Below, one piece after another: positions 14,521 through 19,441 of a stretch of DNA of 19,441 bases. The stretch's first letter is position 1, and each line of letters starts with the position of its first letter. Below the pieces are notes generated by a model. It had not been told where the DNA came from. It did no database searches and saw only the letters and a list, made by a program, of their open reading frames with translations. This DNA comes from Deltaproteobacteria bacterium RIFOXYA12_FULL_61_11. GTDB taxonomy: Bacteria > Bdellovibrionota_F > JAHFAK01 > YA12-FULL-61-11. The stretch covers positions 1 to 19,441 of the forward strand of contig MGSU01000028.1 in the NCBI GenBank assembly GCA_001799195.1, read 5' to 3'. A program made the translations under genes and the position numbers.

Positions 14521-15618
14521 TCAACTACCCCCGCTCTTCCGAGGGGGTATAACGAGGCGAAACCTTCCTTCTCCAGAGACTTGCAGGAGAAGAGGTTGCT
14601 GTTCGTACTGGAGGGTGCGGAAAAAATCGACAAACTCGACCACGCTGTCGCGAAGTACGATGTCGGCCTGCAACAACCCGGGCTGTGCGCCGACGAGTGA
14701 GAAATCGAATTTCTTGATCCCTTCGAAGGCCTTGAAGAGATAGTCGACGACCAGGAAGTCCCGGGGTTGTTCGAGCTCGAAATGCAGCACGTAGCCCTCG
14801 GTCATGAGTGTATTCCAAGCGCTCCCGAGGTTCGCGATGGTTTCGGCGCAGAAGGCGGTAAAGGCTTGGCCTTTCGAGGATGCGGCGTTGTCGAGCTTGC
14901 GTTCTTCAGTCAGGACGAGGCGGCCGTCGAGCCCGCGATAGGCAGATAGGCTGAGGTGGAGCAGGGGGGTTCGGGATGCGATCAGTGCTGTCACCCTACC
15001 GAAGATCACCAGGTCCGCTGGGTAGGTCAGGCGTAGCGGAGCGTAGTCCGGATAGGTCTGGGGCGCGCTAGCTCCCAGACTCAGGGTTCGTTCGGCGGGA
15101 AGGACTAGAAACCCTCCTCCCTCCGCAGCGGTGATGAACTGTTGTTGTGCAGGAGATGGCCGTTTTCGTTCCAGCCACCACGAGAGGGAAACCCCTGTAG
15201 AAAGATCCTTTTCTTGGATGAGGAACAGGAGCCGAGGGCGTGGGAGGTCTCGAATAGCACCGTGCTCGAGGAGCCGAGAGCGTACCTGGTCGAGGTCGAG
15301 GGAGACCAGGACCTCGAGTTCCAGGATGCTGCCCTTGCGGCGTTCGTTGAGGACCGTGTATTTGCGGACGAAGGTTCCTGCTGCGGCTTCGACGTGTTTG
15401 TGGAACAGGAGGTCGAAATCCTTATTGCCCGATACCGGACGGAACCCTTCTTGGACCTGACGGATCGCTTGTTCGAAAGCAGCTTCTATCAGACGCTGCC
15501 TGAGCCTCGAGATGTTCGATCCCTGCACATCACCGTTGAGGATCACAGTACGCTCGACCGTTTGCGCGTGATTCTGGCACACTAGCACGAGCGAGAGGAG
15601 GACGAGGAGCCTCACCAT
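14521..15618 (-). CDS. Exported protein resembling FlgT/LPP20-type periplasmic proteins
   Basis: A 365-residue protein with a signal peptide (1-18, cut near NHA/QT). Residues 20-125 have the pattern of FlgT N-terminal or LPP20-like domains: a helix with repeated Ala/Arg (RQRLIEAAFEQAIRQV), a G.FV..Y.VL strand and a final strand LEVLVSLDLDQVRSRLL. Residues 128-275 look like a TolB/LpoB-like alpha-beta domain (YPADLVIFGRVTALI), and 280-365 like a small alpha-beta C-terminal domain. FlgT supports flagellar H-ring assembly, but no flagellar gene is present here, and related folds occur in other envelope proteins, so function is open. The ATG at 15618 lies 12 bases after the infA stop with no strong ribosome-binding site, which suggests coupling to infA. 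The assignment rests on pattern resemblance and is tentative. Confidence 0.7.
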   Translation of the reverse strand: MVRLLVLLSLVLVCQNHAQTVERTVILNGDVQGSNISRLRQRLIEAAFEQAIRQVQEGFRPVSGNKDFDLLFHKHVEAAAGTFVRKYTVLNERRKGSILELEVLVSLDLDQVRSRLLEHGAIRDLPRPRLLFLIQEKDLSTGVSLSWWLERKRPSPAQQQFITAAEGGGFLVLPAERTLSLGASAPQTYPDYAPLRLTYPADLVIFGRVTALIASRTPLLHLSLSAYRGLDGRLVLTEERKLDNAASSKGQAFTAFCAETIANLGSAWNTLMTEGYVLHFELEQPRDFLVVDYLFKAFEGIKKFDFSLVGAQPGLLQADIVLRDSVVEFVDFFRTLQYEQQPLLLQVSGEGRFRLVIPPRKSGGS

Positions 15619-15630
15619 GACAGAGGAAGA

Positions 15631-15846
15631 TCAACCGCGGTAAATGATGCGGCCTCGGGTGAGGTCGTATGGGGAGAGTTCGAGTTTGACGGCATCCCCA
15701 GGGAGGATCTTGATATAGTGCATGCGCATTTTGCCGCTGATGTGGGCCAGAACCGTATGCCCATTCTCCAACTCGACCCGGAACATCGTGTTCGGAAGGG
15801 CTTCCAACACTTTGCCCTGTACTTCGATCATGTCCTTCTTGCTCAT
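15631..15846 (-). CDS. infA: Translation initiation factor IF-1
   Basis: A 71-residue OB-fold protein that binds the ribosomal A site during initiation. Near-complete match to the family: [20 protein letters not shown], then [17 protein letters not shown], then [10 protein letters not shown] close to the C-terminus. The ATG at 15846 gives the standard length and follows AAGGTG; an in-frame ATG at 15870 would add MEDAQGAD without a ribosome-binding site. In many bacteria infA sits in ribosomal protein operons or alone; here it heads an apparent unit with two exported proteins, with only 12 bases before the next gene. Confidence 0.95.
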   Translation of the reverse strand: MSKKDMIEVQGKVLEALPNTMFRVELENGHTVLAHISGKMRMHYIKILPGDAVKLELSPYDLTRGRIIYRG

Positions 15847-15915
15847 GTCCGCACCTTGTGCGTCCTCCATCGGTGATGGGTCAAGGGGGTACGCGGCACA
15901 CGCTGCGCCGCTCCT

Positions 15916-15943
15916 GTTTAACCGCGAGCCCGTGCCGAGTCAA
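15916..15943 (-). promoter_or_regulatory. Candidate promoter of the infA unit
   Basis: On the minus strand TTGACT (15943-15938), a 16-base spacer and TTAAAC (15921-15916). The -35 is good, the -10 moderate. It would give a leader of about 60 bases before infA. Confidence 0.35.
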
Positions 15944-15981
15944 CACCTTTCTCCCGAGGCGTTGGGTCGATAGTGACATGC

Positions 15982-16010
15982 TTGCAATCCCCCCATCGAC
16001 TTGTTAGGGT
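15982..16010 (+). promoter_or_regulatory. Candidate promoter of the MinD/PilZ-like gene
   Basis: TTGCAA (15982-15987), a 17-base spacer and TAGGGT (16005-16010). It lies in the 214-base gap between the divergent infA and ATPase genes and is about 50 bases before the ATG. Confidence 0.4.
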
Positions 16011-16060
16011 AACAACCTCAGGTTCCTCAAGGTTAGACGACGGAGCGGCCGAGAACGGGC

Positions 16061-17407
16061 ATGGCCTCGACGATCAATAAAATCATCATCGGCGTGGGCG
16101 GCGGCAAGGGCGGCACGGGCAAGTCCATTGTTGCCAGCAACCTAGCCATCTCCCTGGCCATGGCGAACAAGAAGGTGATCATCGTCGACGCTGACCTTGG
16201 CGCCTCGAATCTCCACTCCCTCTTCGGCCTCGTCACCCCGCCGAAAACGCTCGATGACTTCGTCAACCGGAACGTCGAGGACCTCAACTCGGTCCTCATC
16301 GACACGGCCGTGCCGAACCTCAAGCTCATCTGCGGCGGAGTCGCCATGGTCGGGTTGGCCGACCCGACTTTCGAGCAGAAAGCCAGGCTCATCAACGGAA
16401 TCAACACGCTGGACACCGATTACCTGGTGGTGGACATCGGTGCCGGCTCCTCTCTAACGTCCGTGGACTTCTACAACAACGCCCACATCAAGATCCTGGT
16501 CTTCTCGGCCCAGCTCACCTCGTTGCAGAACGGATACGGTTTCCTCAAGACTGCGGTCTACCAGCGCATCACCCGGGCCCTGCGCCGCAAGTACGGCACC
16601 CAGGACAAACGCCTCGACAGCCTCGACGTGCTCGTCCGCAACGCCGACCAAGTCAAGAACATCCTCCAGGTCCTCGAGAAGCTCAACCCCGAGTACCGCG
16701 CCACGGTCGAACAAGAACTGAAGCATTACAACACGTTCATCATCGGCAATATGTTCCGCGAGGAGAACAGCCGCGACACCTTGCTCTCGATGCAGACGAT
16801 CATCCGGGACTACCTCAACCTGCAGGCCGATATCCTCGGCGTGCTCAGCCATCGCCAGACCATCCACGATTCGATCAACCGCATGAAACCCTTCATGCTC
16901 ACCGTCAAGAACAAGAGCGACGTCGACTACATCACCTTCCTCAACGTCGCCAAGAAAGTGCTCCATCTCAAGATCGACCTCGCTCTCTCAGGCCAGGACA
17001 ACTTCTTCCAGGCGGGGAAATACGACGAGCAGTACAAAGCGGATGCGGCCCCCGGCGCCAAACCCCCGACCGATGGCCACCTGTTACCGGACGAGTTGAT
17101 CAAGAGCATGCTCGAGGACAGCCAACGAAAGAGCACCGGTCTCGCCGCTCAACTCTTCACCGATACCCAGGTCGTGGACGTGGTCATCAAGCAGATCTCG
17201 ATGAAGGGCGTCCTGGTGCTTACGCCAAAGGGCTGGACCTACGATAAAGCCTTCGAACGCATCCGCATCTTCATCGACGGCGACGGACTCACCTTTCTGG
17301 CCAAGGCCGTGGTCGTGGACGCGAACAAGTCCTTGGTGGGCTTTCGTTTCCGCGATATCACCAGGCTCAAGACGATCGTACTCTACGAGCTCATCTCGCA
17401 ACTCTGA
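16061..17407 (+). CDS. MinD/FleN-like ParA-family ATPase with C-terminal PilZ-like domain
   Basis: A 448-residue protein. Residues 1-270 form a ParA/MinD-type P-loop ATPase: deviant Walker A KGGTGKS (16-22, signature K16 and K21), DADLGASNLHSLFG (43-56) and Walker B VVDIGAG (123-129). The NLHSLFG segment and the DIGAG motif resemble FleN/YlxH-type proteins that set polar flagellum number or position. A linker of about 60 residues (310-360) follows. The last 80 residues resemble PilZ: VVIKQISMKGVLVL (374-387), a long strand RIRIFIDGDG (400-409) and VGFRFRDI (426-433). The c-di-GMP-binding motif is degenerate (QISMKG instead of D/NxSxxG) and no RxxxR is evident, so nucleotide binding is doubtful. 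The Shine-Dalgarno is weak (GAGAA, 16051-16055). It converges on the LbH gene, 19 bases away. A polarity or envelope positioning role is inferred. Confidence 0.82.
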   Translation: MASTINKIIIGVGGGKGGTGKSIVASNLAISLAMANKKVIIVDADLGASNLHSLFGLVTPPKTLDDFVNRNVEDLNSVLIDTAVPNLKLICGGVAMVGLADPTFEQKARLINGINTLDTDYLVVDIGAGSSLTSVDFYNNAHIKILVFSAQLTSLQNGYGFLKTAVYQRITRALRRKYGTQDKRLDSLDVLVRNADQVKNILQVLEKLNPEYRATVEQELKHYNTFIIGNMFREENSRDTLLSMQTIIRDYLNLQADILGVLSHRQTIHDSINRMKPFMLTVKNKSDVDYITFLNVAKKVLHLKIDLALSGQDNFFQAGKYDEQYKADAAPGAKPPTDGHLLPDELIKSMLEDSQRKSTGLAAQLFTDTQVVDVVIKQISMKGVLVLTPKGWTYDKAFERIRIFIDGDGLTFLAKAVVVDANKSLVGFRFRDITRLKTIVLYELISQL

Positions 17408-17426
17408 GCTACTGACAACGCTGTTC

Positions 17427-18080
17427 TCAGGCTTTGATGACCGTACCGTGGGGATGGAACCCCCGCACGTTGACGCACGGGTAGACCATGGCCCTGCGCC
17501 CGAGCATGGTCCCGGGTGAGGTCACGCTGTTGCAGCCGGTCTCGACCCCGTCGCCGAGTATTGCCCCGAACTTCCGGAGACCGCTGTCGAAACGCTGTCC
17601 GGCCAGGACGACCGAGACGGTGCCGCGCACGATCTTGAGGTTGGCCAGCTTGGTTCCGGCTCCCAGATTGACGTTGCTCCCGAGCACGCTGTCGCCGATG
17701 TAGGCGAAGTGCCCGGCTTTGGCTCCGCTGAGGAAGATCGAATTCTTGACTTCGGTGGCATGCCCGACCACGCAATGGTCGCCGATCCAGACCCCCCCGC
17801 GGATGTAAGCCCCGTGGCGGATCTCGCAATCGCGGCCGATGATCGTGGGACCTTTGATGTAGGCCCCGGGTTCCACCACCGTACCCGCGCCGAGGTAGAC
17901 GTCTTCGTCGACGAAGGCTCCGGCCATGACCCTGCCCTCTCGCCCCGGGACGAGCCGGATTTTCACGAACTCCACCAATGGGGCACCGAGGAGGTCCCAG
18001 ACGTGGTCACAGGCCGTCAACAAAGAGGCCAGGCCGGGATCGGGTTGCTCGAAATAATAATCGACACCGAGTTCTTCCAT
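17427..18080 (-). CDS. Stand-alone left-handed beta-helix acetyltransferase (GlmU C-terminal type)
   Basis: A 217-residue hexapeptide-repeat protein. Residues 1-45 are a short helical cap; about 50-200 form a left-handed beta-helix with repeated [IV]G.....-type turns (VYLGAG, TIIGRD, VWIGDH, SVLGSN). KAGHFAYIGD (121-130) followed by NVNLGAGT matches the GlmU acetyltransferase segment KAGHLTYLGD, so H124 corresponds to its catalytic histidine. The uridylyltransferase half of GlmU is absent. It probably acetylates an amino-sugar phosphate or similar sugar, or partners a separate nucleotidyltransferase; the substrate is not shown. GGAGAG lies before the ATG at 18080, 14 bases after the hflC stop, so it is probably cotranscribed with hflKC, an uncommon pairing. 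Confidence 0.85.
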   Translation of the reverse strand: MEELGVDYYFEQPDPGLASLLTACDHVWDLLGAPLVEFVKIRLVPGREGRVMAGAFVDEDVYLGAGTVVEPGAYIKGPTIIGRDCEIRHGAYIRGGVWIGDHCVVGHATEVKNSIFLSGAKAGHFAYIGDSVLGSNVNLGAGTKLANLKIVRGTVSVVLAGQRFDSGLRKFGAILGDGVETGCNSVTSPGTMLGRRAMVYPCVNVRGFHPHGTVIKA

Positions 18081-18094
18081 GGGCCTCTCCGGGA

Positions 18095-19042
18095 TCAGCG
18101 AGACGATTTGTCCAGGTAGCGGAACAGCTCGTTGTTTGAGGACATCAACAATTTGATTTGATGGGGTTGCATGCTGCGATAGGCCTGCAACGTGCGATAG
18201 AAAGCATAGAACTCCGGGTCGCGGTTGAAGGCCTCGGCATAGATCTTCGTGGACTCGGCATCTGCGGTGCCCTCGATCTCCTTGGCCTTGCGGTAGGCTT
18301 CGGAATCGATGCGCTTCAGCTCTTTCTCCATGGCGCCGAGGATCTTGGCCTTCTCTCCCTGTCCTTCACTGCGGTATTTCTCGGCGATCCGGTTGCGTTC
18401 GGAGATCATGCGTTCGTAGACCTTCTTGCGCACCTCCTCGATATAATTGACCTGTTTGATCTTGACGTCGAGCACCTCGATGCCGAAGACCTTGAGGGTC
18501 TCGTCGTGGATCTCCTTGTGGACCTGGGCCATGATTTCGTCCCGGCCATAGGTCATGGCGACTTCTTCTTCCTTGACGGCTTCGAAGTCGGCAGCCTCGT
18601 CGTCAACGGTGCTGAGGGGCTGCTTGTTGGTCCTCACCAATTCGAGCAGGAGGTGCTCGGTGATGTTGTTCCGGACCACGCTGTCGATGATACCGTCAAG
18701 GCGGGCGTAGGCGCCGGTCTCGTTACGCACCGAGACGAAGAACTTGAGCGGATCGACGATGCGCCAGCGCGCCGTAGTGTCGACGAAGATGTATTTCTTG
18801 TCCTTGGTCACTATCTCTCGCGGATTGCCGTCCCAGCGCAAGATGCGGTTCGGCAGGAAGTGGGCGGTCCGCCAGGGCAGTTTGAAATGGAGGCCTGCCT
18901 TGGTGATGGCTGTGCCGAGCGGTTGACCGAACTCGGTGATGATGGCCTGTTCCATCTCGCTGACGGTGAAGAAGACGAAGCGGCCGCCCAGGAATAGGGC
19001 AAGGCCAATGATGGCTATCAAAATCGCGAGGTTGCGTTTCAT
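18095..19042 (-). CDS. hflC: HflC, SPFH-family regulator of FtsH protease
   Basis: A 315-residue inner-membrane protein with one N-terminal transmembrane helix (about 6-27) and a periplasmic SPFH/band-7 domain, then a long helix. With HflK it forms a large cage around FtsH and modulates degradation of membrane proteins. Diagnostic segments are the early SEMEQAIITEFGQP, GIEVLDVKIKQVNY, and the tail KEIEGTADAESTKIYAEAF followed by DPEFYAFYRTLQAY. An acidic insert around 145-165 (VDDEAADFEAVKEEE) is longer than in E. coli HflC. The start ATGA overlaps the hflK stop by four bases, so the two are translationally coupled. Confidence 0.95.
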   Translation of the reverse strand: MKRNLAILIAIIGLALFLGGRFVFFTVSEMEQAIITEFGQPLGTAITKAGLHFKLPWRTAHFLPNRILRWDGNPREIVTKDKKYIFVDTTARWRIVDPLKFFVSVRNETGAYARLDGIIDSVVRNNITEHLLLELVRTNKQPLSTVDDEAADFEAVKEEEVAMTYGRDEIMAQVHKEIHDETLKVFGIEVLDVKIKQVNYIEEVRKKVYERMISERNRIAEKYRSEGQGEKAKILGAMEKELKRIDSEAYRKAKEIEGTADAESTKIYAEAFNRDPEFYAFYRTLQAYRSMQPHQIKLLMSSNNELFRYLDKSSR

Positions 19043-19441
19043 CGGGCACCTCCGGGTTGCGCAGATCGACCCTTGCCGGTGAGATCCAGGAGGGGCAAGA
19101 GCTGCCGCTGGCCCTCGTCGATGACATAGAGTTCGTCCACCTTGGGCAGGAATTCGAGCATGGCCTCGAGGTAGAGGCGTTTCCTCGTCACCTCCTTGGC
19201 CTTGCGGTATTCCTCCCAGATCGAGGAGAACTGGGAGGCATCGCCCATGGAGCGGTTGACCCGGTCGAGGGCATACCCGTGCGCTTTTTCGATCATCTGC
19301 TCAGCTTCTCCCCGGGCCTTGGGGATGTTCTTGTTGTACTCCTGGTTGGCCTCGTTGATCATCTTCTCTTTGTCTTGCTTAGCCTTGTTGACGTCATTGA
19401 AGGAGGCTTTGACCTCCTCGGGGGGGTTGACATTCTGGAGC
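19039..19441 (-). CDS. hflK: HflK, C-terminal part (5' end outside window)
   Basis: 134 residues are visible, open to the window edge. They begin with LQNVNPPEEVKASFNDVNKA, the conserved HflK segment after the SPFH domain, then a long charged helix (KQDKEKMINEANQEY, ARGEAEQMIEKAHGYA) and the EYRKAKEVTRKRLYLEAML motif. The C-terminus is VIDEGQRQLLPLLDL plus a short tail. The gene is upstream of and overlaps hflC, the usual order. The N-terminal transmembrane helix and SPFH domain lie beyond the right edge. Confidence 0.95.
   Translation of the reverse strand, partial: LQNVNPPEEVKASFNDVNKAKQDKEKMINEANQEYNKNIPKARGEAEQMIEKAHGYALDRVNRSMGDASQFSSIWEEYRKAKEVTRKRLYLEAMLEFLPKVDELYVIDEGQRQLLPLLDLTGKGRSAQPGGAR

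Overview
The window looks like a piece of chromosome from a Gram-negative bacterium with G+C-rich codon use. Evidence for an outer membrane is direct: several signal peptides, a lipoprotein, and a predicted beta-barrel ending in phenylalanine. A TIGR02147-type protein, a b558-type (menaquinone-style) succinate dehydrogenase, a class 1B AdoMet decarboxylase and surface Ig-like/lamin-tail proteins together suggest a deltaproteobacteria-like or related, probably uncultivated, lineage (Myxococcota, Bdellovibrionota, Desulfobacterota or neighbours). The exact phylum cannot be fixed from the sequence alone. No tRNA, rRNA, CRISPR array, insertion sequence or phage gene was seen.

Layout, left to right. 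1-2709 (+): 3' part of a very long secreted Ig-like repeat protein. 2771-4737 (+): a short CNNM/CorC-type membrane protein with a CBS pair, then a TIGR02147 protein. 4836-8167 (+): sdhC-sdhA-sdhB, tightly coupled behind its own promoter. 8348-9523 (+): a lipoprotein with a lamin-tail domain, its 3' end overlapping the convergent coaE. 9493-10582 (-): speD (AdoMet decarboxylase) followed by coaE. 10957-11931 (+): malate dehydrogenase, divergent from speD; the 374-bp region between them holds two promoter candidates, an 18-bp perfect palindrome and a 21-bp-spaced direct repeat. 12116-13093 (+): an unrecognised exported protein built from 11-residue helical repeats. 13131-15846 (-): infA, a FlgT-like exported protein and a beta-barrel protein with a poly-acidic N-terminal segment, reading as one unit. 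16061-17407 (+): a MinD/FleN-like ATPase with a PilZ-like C-terminal domain. 17427-19441 (-): hflK (partial), hflC and a stand-alone GlmU-type left-handed beta-helix acetyltransferase.

Most recognised genes are housekeeping: TCA cycle and respiration (sdhCAB, mdh), CoA synthesis (coaE), polyamine/decarboxylated-AdoMet supply (speD), translation initiation (infA) and membrane protein quality control (hflKC). The less ordinary content sits between them: the hendecad-repeat protein, the acidic barrel protein with a 12-residue aromatic rhythm, the ATPase-PilZ fusion and the large adhesin-like protein. Five candidate promoters share a TTGnnn -35 and a -10 hexamer beginning TAG, which may be the local housekeeping promoter style. 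I see no defence system or other clearly novel multi-gene system; the best candidates for undescribed biology are single proteins and small regulatory sites.
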